From: Phyllobacterium pellucidum
Lineage (GTDB): Bacteria > Pseudomonadota > Alphaproteobacteria > Rhizobiales > Rhizobiaceae
NCBI RefSeq assembly: GCF_013327855.1
Contig: NZ_JABUMX010000006.1
Location: 62,001-126,000 of the forward strand
DNA: 64,000 nucleotides
Reading direction: 5' to 3'
The notes beneath the pieces are model-generated. The model was not told the DNA's origin and did no database searches. It saw only the letters and a program-made list of their open reading frames with translations. How positions within the stretch are numbered: the stretch's first letter is position 1; every line of letters starts with the position of its first letter. A program made the translations under genes and the position numbers. Shown here piece by piece: positions 27,246 to 35,683 of the stretch.

Positions 27246-28313
27246 TCACGCGCTGAGATCGTGCGGCGGTTCGAACCGTTGGAACCGGTTGCGTCCAGCA
27301 GCCTTTGCCGCGTAGAGCGCGATATCTGCCCGCTTGAACACGTCCGAAGGCGAGCCCGCATCGACGAGGGCGATGCCGACCGAGGCACCAAGTCGCAGCG
27401 TCCTTCCATCATGCTCGATCGGCTGGCTCAGCGCTTCGACGATAATGCGTGCAAGGTCCTCGGGCGCATCCCTGCCTTGCGATGTCTTTGTAAGAACGGC
27501 GAACTCGTCGCCGCCGATACGGGCGACGATCTCGGCGGCGCGGCAAGCATGTGCCAGGCGATGTGCCACTTCCTTCAGACAATCGTCACCGACCGCGTGC
27601 CCGAGCGTGTCATTGACTTTCTTGAAACCGTCGAGATCGATCAGGAGCAACGCACCCGCATCGGTCATCTCGCCATGTTGCTTGCACATCTGCGCAAGTT
27701 TCGCCTGGAATTGGGTCCGGTTGGCAAGGCCGGTCATCGGATCGTATTCGGCGAGATAGCGGGTCTGATCGAGGAGCAGCTTTTGCTCGGTGATGTCCTG
27801 CTTCATTCCAAAGATGCGCACGGGCTCATTGTCGGAGCATTCCACGGTAGCGGTAATGCGCATCCAGCGGTGATTGCCCTTTGCCGTGACGATTTCGGCT
27901 TCCATGGTGAATCCGCTATGCTCTTCGACGGCGCGGCTGCGGCGCCGAATGAGTTCGCGCGCGGATTCCGCAGAATAGAACGACATGATCTCGTTTCGAT
28001 CGAGCGGCGAGCCCCGTGGCAGATCAAAGATATCGTAGACGACATCGGTCCAACGCAGCGTTTCATCGGGAAGGCTGCACTCCCAGATGCCGATCCGGGC
28101 TGCCGCCGCCGATTGATCGAATATTCTTTGGCTGTGAGCGAGCGCGGCTGCCTGCTGGCGGATGCGCGACTCCATGGCATCAAGCTCTGCCTTTATGCGC
28201 GACGCGGTTTCGGCATCATCGCGCCGACCAAGGGACGCGATCATTTCGGCTACCAGATCGGCAAGTTGGCGTGTCTTCGCGCTGGATACACTGCGCGCAG
28301 GCGTATTTGACAT
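27246..28313 (-). CDS. PAS-GGDEF diguanylate cyclase
   Basis: 355 residues, no membrane segment. A short N-terminal helix region (about 1-60) leads into a PAS/PAC domain (about 65-180, with SLPDETLRWTDVVYDIF and GNHRWMRITATVEC) and a GGDEF domain (about 190-345). The catalytic motif is intact: ARIGGDEFAVL. The product-inhibition RxxD site five residues before it is not present (RAAE). It should make cyclic di-GMP from GTP in response to a cytoplasmic signal. The ATG at 28313 fits; 13 more codons open upstream lack a ribosome site. Monocistronic. Confidence 0.92.
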   Translation of the reverse strand: MSNTPARSVSSAKTRQLADLVAEMIASLGRRDDAETASRIKAELDAMESRIRQQAAALAHSQRIFDQSAAAARIGIWECSLPDETLRWTDVVYDIFDLPRGSPLDRNEIMSFYSAESARELIRRRSRAVEEHSGFTMEAEIVTAKGNHRWMRITATVECSDNEPVRIFGMKQDITEQKLLLDQTRYLAEYDPMTGLANRTQFQAKLAQMCKQHGEMTDAGALLLIDLDGFKKVNDTLGHAVGDDCLKEVAHRLAHACRAAEIVARIGGDEFAVLTKTSQGRDAPEDLARIIVEALSQPIEHDGRTLRLGASVGIALVDAGSPSDVFKRADIALYAAKAAGRNRFQRFEPPHDLSA

Positions 28314-28621
28314 GTTGAGCTCAATTTGAAACTGCGAGTGCGGCACATGCAACAGTTGCGTTATAGCGATTAAGACTTTCTATATGAAGACGGCTACAGT
28401 CATGGTTGCCTTGCGCTTTGTGATCGCTACGGTAAATGAATTGATCGGCATGGTGAGGATCAAGGAATCTATCAAGGTGTAACGGTGCACCTATGGGTTG
28501 AATTTTTCACTCTAAAGTTGAATTGTGTTATTGGGCACCCTTATATTAGAGCTGGTTCAATTGATAAAAACTGTACTGCGATAAACACTGTTCGAAGCTT
28601 TTGTGGGGTAGGGGAAACTCA
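28314..28621. promoter_or_regulatory. 308-bp divergent intergenic region, unusually AT-rich
   Basis: The region between the GGDEF gene and the P-loop kinase gene is visibly AT-richer than its surroundings, especially 28490-28600. It should hold two divergent promoters. No palindrome, terminator or additional gene was recognised. Confidence 0.5.
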
Positions 28622-29251
28622 TTGACCAAACGCATAGACGCCAAGCTCAAGGTCATTCTATTGGGCGGATCATCCAATGTGGGCAAATCAACCATTGGGG
28701 ATGTGCTTGCGGGCAAGCTTGGCTGGCGCTGCGTTTCAACCGACAGCCTCGCCAAACATCCAGGCAGGCCATGGCCCAAGCGAAAGGAAAAGGTCCCGAA
28801 CCACGTTTCGGAACACTACCTCAATTTGCAAGCCGACGAATTACTGGAGTCTGTGATCCTTCATCACAGGCGCATGTCGCCGCTCGTTGCGGAATTCATC
28901 TGGTCGATACTAAAGGGCGCCAATGACCAGAGAACTGTGCTCGAAGGCTCCGCTCTCTGGCCGTTTATTACAGCGGGTCATCGCCTGAAGGAAATCGGCG
29001 CGGTCTGGCTGACGGCTAGCGCGGAAACGTTGAGGTCGCGCATCCATGAAAGCAGCGGTTACCAGAATGCCGACGAACGAAGCCGCGCGATGATTGCAAG
29101 TTTTCTGGAGCGAACCATCCTCTTCGACCAGAAGACCACCGAACTTGTCAGGGAGCATGGCTGCAGGGTGCTCGATACGGATCAGTTCGCAACGACCGAC
29201 GACATTGTTGGAGAGATCATCAATCAGTTCCCCTCCCAATCGAAGCGATAG
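28622..29251 (+). CDS. P-loop small-molecule kinase-like protein
   Basis: 209 residues from TTG 28622, chosen because TAGGGGAA lies 6-9 bases upstream; another TTG at 28601 is in frame but has no ribosome site. A Walker A motif (LLGGSSNVGKSTIGDVLA, about 11-28) and a conserved STDSL segment resemble 2-phosphoglycerate-kinase-like or nucleoside-kinase-like P-loop ATPases. A basic patch HPGRPWPKRKEK follows, and the DTDQF segment comes near the C-terminus. The substrate is not known. The gene stands alone, with an AT-rich upstream region and a rare start codon; its stop directly abuts the stop of the convergent GGDEF-EAL gene. Confidence 0.7.
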   Translation: MTKRIDAKLKVILLGGSSNVGKSTIGDVLAGKLGWRCVSTDSLAKHPGRPWPKRKEKVPNHVSEHYLNLQADELLESVILHHRRMSPLVAEFIWSILKGANDQRTVLEGSALWPFITAGHRLKEIGAVWLTASAETLRSRIHESSGYQNADERSRAMIASFLERTILFDQKTTELVREHGCRVLDTDQFATTDDIVGEIINQFPSQSKR

Positions 29252-31771
29252 CTACGAGTTTGCTTCCCGGACATCGAGATCCTGCAGCAAGTTTCCAAGC
29301 GGCTGGGGACGGTGGAAGAGGAAGCCCTGTCCAAAGCCGATGCCGAGCGAGCGCAAGATGCCGACAGCGCCGGTGTCTTCGATATGCTCGGCAACCACAT
29401 CGACGCCGAGTTCGCGCGCAACGCTGCCGATCGACCGGACGACCGCCTGATTGAGCCGGCTGTTTGAGAGCTTTTCGATGAAGGCACCATCGATCTTGAT
29501 GCTGTCGACATCGAAGTGGTGCAGATAGCCGAAGGAACTGAGGCCCGCGCCAAAATCGTCGAGACTGATGCGGCAGCCGGCAGCCCGGGCTTCCTTGACG
29601 AAATTTTCGGCCGCCTCGTAATTGTTGACGGCCGTCGTTTCCGTGATCTCGAAGATCAGGCGCGCGGGGGAGACGTTTGTACGTTCCGTGGTCGTCTTGA
29701 TGAACGACCACAAAGTCGGATCGCTGATCGTGTTGGCTGAAAGGTTGAGTGCGATCGCAACCTTGTCGGTCGCCATAAGCCGCTCGCCATATTGCTCCAG
29801 CGTGTGTTCGATGATCCAGCGGTCAACGATACCCATCAGGCCGAAGCGCTCCGCCGCCGGGATGAACTCCGCCGGGGCAATCAACGTGCCGTCCGGAGCG
29901 CGCATTCGCGACAGGATTTCGATGTAGACCGTATTTTCGGTCGTATCGGAAATCTCCCTGATCTCCTGGCCGTAGATTTCCAGCCGTCCTTCCGCCAGCG
30001 CCTCGAGAATGCCCGATGCAGCCTGGACGCTTGCGAGGTTCTCCTTCGCCGCGCCAGTGTTTTCATCGTAAATCGCTGTGCGGTTGCGCCCTTCCGCCTT
30101 GGCGGCATAGCAGGCAGCGTCGGCCCGCGCGACTGCCTCGTTAAGAGTGAGGTTGGGGTCGTCGAGAAATGCGATACCGACACTTGCGCCGATTTCCTGC
30201 AGTTTCCCGTCCCATTCGAGGCGCACCTTGCGGATCTCTTCGATCAGGCGCTCGGCTATTGCCTTTGTGTCCTCGGGGTTGGCCGAGGGCAGGACCGCGG
30301 CGAACTCATCACCGCCCAGACGGCCGATGACGGCGTCATGCGGGAGAACGCTGTTCATGCTCGCAGTTGCAAGCTTCAGCAGCGCATCGCCGGCCGCGTG
30401 GCCGAGCGTGTCGTTCACCATCTTGAAACGGTCGAGGTCGATGTAGAGCAGCGCGTGTCGCCGGTCGGGGCTAGCAAGTATCGAGGCGGTGGCCACTTCG
30501 AATGCACGCCGATTGAGAAGCCCGGTCAAGGTATCGTGGGTCGCCGCGTGCGAGAGTTCACGTTGCAAATTGCGCGCGTTGGTCACGTCCTGAACGACGA
30601 GCACCGAGCCAGTGACCGCGCCGGCTGTATTGAAAATCGGCGATGCAAGGTCACGTATCGAGCGGCGTTCGCCATCGCTTCGGACGACGACCGCGTTTTC
30701 GACGCGATCGACCGTCGATCTGTTCTCCATCGCTCGCATCGTCGACGACGTCAAAACGTGCTCGCTCACTTCGTCAACGAGGCGAAGGGCGCCGCTCACC
30801 GGGGCGCCGATCAGTTCGCTGGCAGATCGCAGCAACAGCCGTTCAGCGGCAGGGTTGGCAAAGGTGATGATATCATCGACATTCGTTGTCAGCACCGCGT
30901 CGCCGATCGATTGCAGCGTGACGCGATAAAGGTCCTTCTCGCGCGCCAGTGCCTCGGCGCTGTGGACCTGCTCGGTAATATCCCAGATGCTGCCCATCAG
31001 CATCTCCGGCATGCCTTCGCGCTTAACGAGGCGGGCAAGAGCATATACGTGGCGCACCTCGCCGTCGGGCTTGACGATGCGATAGCTCGTCTTCATGGGA
31101 ATGCCGGTCTTGAAGGTCGCCTCGACCGCCTGTTCCGCTATGGCAGCGTCTTCCGGATGCAGGAGACGGTGCCAGGTGGCGCGGGGGACCTCGTCGGTGC
31201 CCGACCCGATGCCGAATATTTCGCGCATCCGCCGGTCCCAAAGCACTGTTTCGGTCTCGATGTTGAAATGCCACAGGCCAATCTGGCCCGCGTCCAGCGC
31301 CAGTTCGACGCGCTGGTTCAGCAGCGCCAGCTGATGTTCGGCATTCTTCTGGTCGGTAATATCCGTCTGAACGCCTATCATGCGGGTAGGCTTTCCGTCC
31401 GCATCCCACTCAACCACGCGGCCGCGATCGAGCACCCAGACCCAATGGCCGTCCTTGTGGCGCAGCCGGAACTCCGTTTCGATCTGCGGAATTTCGCCCG
31501 CAATATGCCGCTGTCCACTCTCGATGGCGCGCTGCTTGTCGTCCGGATGAATAAGCGTCAGCCAAAGATCGCCGCTGTCACCAAGTTCGTCCTCCCGGTA
31601 GCCGAGCATCCTTTTCCAGGTGGAGGAATAGTAGCACTGGCCGGTGACAAGATTGGAATCCCATACGCCCAGACCCGCCGATTCCAGGGCGAAGCTCCAG
31701 CGATTTGCCTCGGCGCTGTCGGCAGACTGATTGGGCCTTGTATGGAGGCGCATGTTGCGTACATCGGTCAT
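29252..31771 (-). CDS. Multi-PAS GGDEF-EAL cyclic di-GMP protein
   Basis: 839 residues, soluble. Three PAS/PAC modules (about 25-145, 150-270 and 285-400) are followed by GGDEF (about 410-570) and EAL (about 590-835). GGDEF is intact (IGRLGGDEFAAVL). The EAL signature reads EIL, and the usual substrate-site residues are otherwise visible: LNLSANTI, FEITETTA, DDFGAGLSSFGYL and SIKIDG, so phosphodiesterase activity is plausible. Whether synthesis or breakdown dominates cannot be told. It ends one base from the stop of the kinase gene on the other strand. PAS blocks such as GHWVWVLDRGRVVEWD match typical redox/ligand-sensing repeats. Confidence 0.92.
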   Translation of the reverse strand: MTDVRNMRLHTRPNQSADSAEANRWSFALESAGLGVWDSNLVTGQCYYSSTWKRMLGYREDELGDSGDLWLTLIHPDDKQRAIESGQRHIAGEIPQIETEFRLRHKDGHWVWVLDRGRVVEWDADGKPTRMIGVQTDITDQKNAEHQLALLNQRVELALDAGQIGLWHFNIETETVLWDRRMREIFGIGSGTDEVPRATWHRLLHPEDAAIAEQAVEATFKTGIPMKTSYRIVKPDGEVRHVYALARLVKREGMPEMLMGSIWDITEQVHSAEALAREKDLYRVTLQSIGDAVLTTNVDDIITFANPAAERLLLRSASELIGAPVSGALRLVDEVSEHVLTSSTMRAMENRSTVDRVENAVVVRSDGERRSIRDLASPIFNTAGAVTGSVLVVQDVTNARNLQRELSHAATHDTLTGLLNRRAFEVATASILASPDRRHALLYIDLDRFKMVNDTLGHAAGDALLKLATASMNSVLPHDAVIGRLGGDEFAAVLPSANPEDTKAIAERLIEEIRKVRLEWDGKLQEIGASVGIAFLDDPNLTLNEAVARADAACYAAKAEGRNRTAIYDENTGAAKENLASVQAASGILEALAEGRLEIYGQEIREISDTTENTVYIEILSRMRAPDGTLIAPAEFIPAAERFGLMGIVDRWIIEHTLEQYGERLMATDKVAIALNLSANTISDPTLWSFIKTTTERTNVSPARLIFEITETTAVNNYEAAENFVKEARAAGCRISLDDFGAGLSSFGYLHHFDVDSIKIDGAFIEKLSNSRLNQAVVRSIGSVARELGVDVVAEHIEDTGAVGILRSLGIGFGQGFLFHRPQPLGNLLQDLDVREANS

Positions 31772-31926
31772 GGCGGGAAGCTAGCATGGAAAGCAGGAAA
31801 ATACAGTTAATGCCACCATACATCCTTTAGTCTATGTGCGATGCACAAAAACCCTTATTGCAATGCAGCAAAATTGGGCTATCGTGACTGTACTGGGAGG
31901 AGCAAATCGTTGCTGAGGGTGACAAC

Positions 31927-32163
31927 ATGCTCCAAATCGTAATCCTGATCTGCGCGACCAGTCTTTCGCCAGCCGAGTGCCAGACCAACACGGCTCTCGA
32001 TGTGATCATCGGCCCGCAGGCAAACAATCCCATGATGTGTGGATTGCAGGGCCAGGCCTTCATCGCAAGAACTGCCATCGTCGGGCGGTCCCCGAACGAA
32101 TATGTAAAGATCCGCTGCTCGCCGCCAAAATCCACGAAGGCGGCTGCTATCGAGCGCCTTTAG
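31927..32163 (+). CDS. Small exported Cys-containing protein, paralogue of the gene at 61955
   Basis: 78 residues after GAGGGTG. The N-terminus is hydrophobic (MLQIVILICATSLSP) and four cysteines are spaced ICxxS, C, C and C. It aligns along its length with the 69-residue protein at 61955: the same ICxxS opening, a cysteine about eight residues later, a central cysteine, a xxAxIA block and a closing VKIRC/VRWKC. The function is unknown. It lies 6 bp from the stop of the convergent transglycosylase gene and about 155 bp from the divergent GGDEF-EAL gene. Confidence 0.65.
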   Translation: MLQIVILICATSLSPAECQTNTALDVIIGPQANNPMMCGLQGQAFIARTAIVGRSPNEYVKIRCSPPKSTKAAAIERL

Positions 32164-32168
32164 GGTTT

Positions 32169-32765
32169 CTATTGCTGGCCGCAGGCCTGCATCTGCGCGC
32201 CATAACTATAGGCCATCTCCGCCGTGCTGCGCGCGACCTTTTGCATGTTTGCATTGGTCTTCCAGTCGCCCCGGGCAAAGGCGTTGTGGCCGAAATAGTA
32301 GGCGAGATAGAGGTGATAGGCATCGTTGAGCTCGATGCCGTTCTTCTCGTGGCTTTGACTATGGTACCAGCCGACGAAATTCACGGCATCGGCAAAACTA
32401 TTCCTGTCGGCCATGAACTTTCCGGTCTCGTTCTTGTACCGTGCCCAGGTGCCGTCGAGGGCCTGGGAATAGCCATAGGCGCTTGACGGCCGTTTCCAGG
32501 GAATGAAACCCAGCAGCTTGGTGCGGGGTGGGCGCGAATAGGCGTTATATCCGGATTCCTTGCGGATCGTCGCCATCAGGATCGGAACCGGCACACCATA
32601 TTCCCGCTCTGTCTTCTTGGCCGCATCGTACCAGTTGTCAAACCAGCCGTCCTTCTGGTCGAAGACGGAGCAGACATCGTTGATGCGGCTCGGCGCGGTC
32701 GCGCAACCGGCAAAGATGAGCAACAAGCCAATTGCCGCCGATGGAAAAAGGATGGTTCGCCGCAT
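32169..32765 (-). CDS. Lytic transglycosylase (SLT domain) lipoprotein
   Basis: 198 residues. The ATG at 32765, after AGGACA, starts a lipoprotein signal peptide with lipobox FAGC (about residue 20). The remainder is a soluble-lytic-transglycosylase fold: IRKESGYNA carries the catalytic glutamate, followed by SSAYGYSQALDGTW and NDAYHLYLAYYFGH, as in the family. It would cleave murein glycan chains from the periplasm. No secretion or conjugation genes are adjacent, so a housekeeping wall role is likeliest. Confidence 0.9.
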   Translation of the reverse strand: MRRTILFPSAAIGLLLIFAGCATAPSRINDVCSVFDQKDGWFDNWYDAAKKTEREYGVPVPILMATIRKESGYNAYSRPPRTKLLGFIPWKRPSSAYGYSQALDGTWARYKNETGKFMADRNSFADAVNFVGWYHSQSHEKNGIELNDAYHLYLAYYFGHNAFARGDWKTNANMQKVARSTAEMAYSYGAQMQACGQQ

Positions 32766-32954
32766 GCCTGTCCTATACGGCGCAAAGGTTAAGAGTTTTT
32801 TGCCATGAGGCCCCAACTTTCGGCGTAGATGGCCGAGGCTGAACAGAACCGCTTCTATTTACATGGGAAACGCTTTAGGATGGCATCCGGGAACTTCGAT
32901 ATCTGCCTGCACATGATGATCTGACATCTTGAATGAAGTCGGAGGCGTGAATTG

Positions 32955-35402
32955 GTGCTTTCGTTCTTTGATATTTTCCGGAACGAACTCGATGTTGTGA
33001 ATTACCGCCGACGCACCATCCAGGATGGAGCGGTCGCACGCGCAAGATCGCTTACCCGCCGGGGCAGTACCGACCTGTTTCTTCCCGATGTCGAAGTGCC
33101 ATTCGCGGAAAATCCGCATTTCCTGACCCCGCGCACCGATGCTGCTCTCGCCGAGAGCGTGGTCCCCGGGCGAGAGACAACCCGGACCGTTCCCGGAAGC
33201 AATCTTGTCGGCCTTGCGCTTTCCGGCGGCGGCATACGTTCAGCGTCCTTTTCGCTTGGAGTGCTCCAGGGTCTCGACTCCCTGTCGAAGCACAATGAGC
33301 CGCGGGTGATCGATGCCATTGATTACGTTTCCGCTGTATCCGGCGGCGGTTACATCGGCACGTCGCTTGTTGCCGGTTTGATGCAGGAAAATGCAACGTT
33401 CCCCTTCGACAGCCGCCTTGATGAACAGGAAGCGCCCGAGACGCAGCATCTGCGCGACTATTCGAACTTTCTCACCGCCAATGGCGGCATCGATTACCTC
33501 GTCAGCTTCGCGCTGATTTTGCGCGGGATACTCGTCAATGCCGTCATCGTTCTGCCGGTGCTACTGCTCCTTGCGGCCCTGACCGTTGCGATTTATCCGC
33601 GACCCGACCTCTACAAGTCTTTCACATTGACGCTGATACTGGCCGGTCTCACGGCGGTCTTCATGGTGGCAAGCGCCATCTACATTTCCTTCAGGCCAGG
33701 CACCCTCCGATCGAGGGAGATCCTCGGGCAGGGCATCGGCTTGCTCGTTGTTCTCGTTCTGGTCGCGGCCGTGTTCCAGGCCCAACCCTATATCCTTGCG
33801 GCAATTATGTCGCGCGCTGGTGGTCCTGCGAATATGGATATGGCCTGGCTTTCACGGCTGTTTGCGTTGCTGACATCCGTCGCCACGGTGCTCATTGCCG
33901 CATCCCAGAAGCTCGCCAATGTGGCGAAGGCGTCAATAGGGGAGGCGACGTGGACTGCCACTCTCAAAAAATATGCAAGCCGCATTGCCCTCTATGTGGC
34001 GGCAATTATCGTCCCGCTTTTGCTTTGGCTGGTTTATATCGGCTTGAGTTACTGGGCGATCCAGAACTATTCCGGCAATCGCTGCGCCGCCGGCACGGCC
34101 GACTGGATGCGATGGCTCACTCTGTGCGATTTTAGCTCGCTGGCAATCTATCTCGTGGTCGCGCTGGCTATTGTCGTGGTCACCCTCTTCATCGGGCCCA
34201 ACGCAAACTCCCTGCACAAGCTCTACCGTGACCGCCTGAGCCGCGCTTTCCTGTTCGAGCGGGCGCAGATGGGCACCCACAATGCGCCAAGCGATGTGGA
34301 TACCTGGAAGTTCTCATCGTTGAAACCGCGCGCGGAAGCGACGGGAAGTTGGCTGCCGTCGGCCGCCTATGCGCCATACCTTTTGACAAATACAGCGATC
34401 AATCTCGAAGCCTCCGAAGACCTCAACAAGCGCGGGCGCAACGGCGACACCTTCATCTTCAGTCCGTTGCATGTGGGCAGCTGGTGGACGGGATACGTCC
34501 CGACGACGCGGATGGAAACCATCGTGCCGGATTTCAGTCTGGCGACGGCAATGGCAGTTTCGGGTGCCGCCGCCTCGGCGAATATGGGCCGAAATACCAT
34601 CAAAGTCCTGACGTTCAGCCTGTCGCTCCTCAATATCCGCCTTGGATATTGGCTGGCAAATCCAGCGCGGCTCGATGACTTTCATTCGTGGCGCAATCGC
34701 TGGAAAGCTAAAATCGGCACTTGGTTCTTTGCCATGGAGACCCTCGGAAAGCTCAACGAGAAGCGCCTCAACGTCTATCTGACCGATGGCGGGCACATCG
34801 AGAATCTCGGCATCTATGAACTGCTGCGCCGGCGCTGCAAAGTCATTGTTGCGGTTGATGCTGAAGCGGACCCCAACATGACGTTCTCCGCCCTGGTCAA
34901 CCTCGAGGTCATGGCGCGCATCGACCTCGGCATCCGCATCGAACTGCCGTGGCAGGCACTGCAGTCCAGCGCAACCGGCGTCACGGCGAGTGCGCTCTAT
35001 GGCCCGAACGGTCTTCCCGGCAAGCTTGGGCCACACGCTGTGATCGGTCAGATACGCTACGATGACGGCCAGGGCATCCTTATCTATATCAAGGCCTCGC
35101 TGAGCGGTGACGAGAACGATTATGTCCTCGACTACAAGCGGCATAACCCGGCCTTTCCACACGAAACGACGGTCGATCAATTTTTCAGCGAGGAGCAATT
35201 TGAAGCTTATCGGTCGCTCGGCTTCCACGCCACGCGAGGATTGTTTGCCGGCGCCGATGATTTTGCCAAGCCACGATCGCCTTCGGCCGAATGGGAAGCG
35301 GAGGTTTCGTCCGCCCTCCAATTGCTCAACATTCCCTACGATATGCGAACTGCGATCCTTGGGCACATTGCCGAACAGCGAAATCGCGAGGGCGAGGGAT
35401 AG
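32955..35402 (+). CDS. Membrane-anchored patatin-like phospholipase
   Basis: 815 residues from GTG 32955 (a TTG one codon earlier is possible; GGAGG at 32941 serves either). An N-terminal patatin part (about 70-165) has the oxyanion loop LALSGGGIRSASFSLGV and the nucleophile motif VSAVSGGGYIG. It is interrupted by six or so membrane segments (about 180-430). The catalytic aspartate then comes in LTDGGHIENLGIYELL (about residue 610). This makes it a membrane-embedded lipid acyl hydrolase that would release free fatty acids. The gap to the ThDP enzyme gene is 281 bp, so it may be separately transcribed, but it leads a set of lipid-oxidation genes on the same strand. Confidence 0.85.
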   Translation: MLSFFDIFRNELDVVNYRRRTIQDGAVARARSLTRRGSTDLFLPDVEVPFAENPHFLTPRTDAALAESVVPGRETTRTVPGSNLVGLALSGGGIRSASFSLGVLQGLDSLSKHNEPRVIDAIDYVSAVSGGGYIGTSLVAGLMQENATFPFDSRLDEQEAPETQHLRDYSNFLTANGGIDYLVSFALILRGILVNAVIVLPVLLLLAALTVAIYPRPDLYKSFTLTLILAGLTAVFMVASAIYISFRPGTLRSREILGQGIGLLVVLVLVAAVFQAQPYILAAIMSRAGGPANMDMAWLSRLFALLTSVATVLIAASQKLANVAKASIGEATWTATLKKYASRIALYVAAIIVPLLLWLVYIGLSYWAIQNYSGNRCAAGTADWMRWLTLCDFSSLAIYLVVALAIVVVTLFIGPNANSLHKLYRDRLSRAFLFERAQMGTHNAPSDVDTWKFSSLKPRAEATGSWLPSAAYAPYLLTNTAINLEASEDLNKRGRNGDTFIFSPLHVGSWWTGYVPTTRMETIVPDFSLATAMAVSGAAASANMGRNTIKVLTFSLSLLNIRLGYWLANPARLDDFHSWRNRWKAKIGTWFFAMETLGKLNEKRLNVYLTDGGHIENLGIYELLRRRCKVIVAVDAEADPNMTFSALVNLEVMARIDLGIRIELPWQALQSSATGVTASALYGPNGLPGKLGPHAVIGQIRYDDGQGILIYIKASLSGDENDYVLDYKRHNPAFPHETTVDQFFSEEQFEAYRSLGFHATRGLFAGADDFAKPRSPSAEWEAEVSSALQLLNIPYDMRTAILGHIAEQRNREGEG

Positions 35403-35683
35403 CGCGTCAACGAAGTTGTGCGGCCTCCAAAAATTGGGCTAATCCCTATGGGTGAGAAACGCTTAAGTTCATCCGAAGAGATTGCAAGTCATTCAAAGAA
35501 TGCTATGATCCGTAAAGGGTTTCTGCTCGATAAAAGACAGCATTTATTGACAGTCGTGTAAGACAAGTTCTGCCGAAAATACGATCTGTAATGTAAAGTC
35601 ATCACTCTTGGTCGGGGCGCTTGCCTCGCTGGTGAGTATTTGTTGTGCAGGAGGAAGTCCTGCGCAGCCGGAGAGCGCTCGCA
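35403..35683. promoter_or_regulatory. 281-bp gap before the ThDP enzyme gene
   Basis: Relatively AT-rich compared with the flanking genes. A TTGACA at 35547-35552 could be a -35 box, but no good -10 box follows at 16-18 bases, so I do not name a promoter. No terminator hairpin was recognised after the patatin gene. Confidence 0.4.

Noticed and set aside
29252-31771. EAL domain considered degenerate because the signature reads EIL
   Set aside because: The acidic residue and the other substrate-site blocks (N, E, DDFG, K) are still present, so loss of activity cannot be claimed.
29792-31810. 672-codon plus-strand frame over the GGDEF-EAL gene
   Set aside because: Exact antisense of a multi-domain protein with intact GGDEF motif; low-complexity, Arg-rich composition typical of shadow frames.
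35547-35552. TTGACA as a -35 box before the ThDP enzyme gene
   Set aside because: No acceptable -10 hexamer at 16-18 bp.
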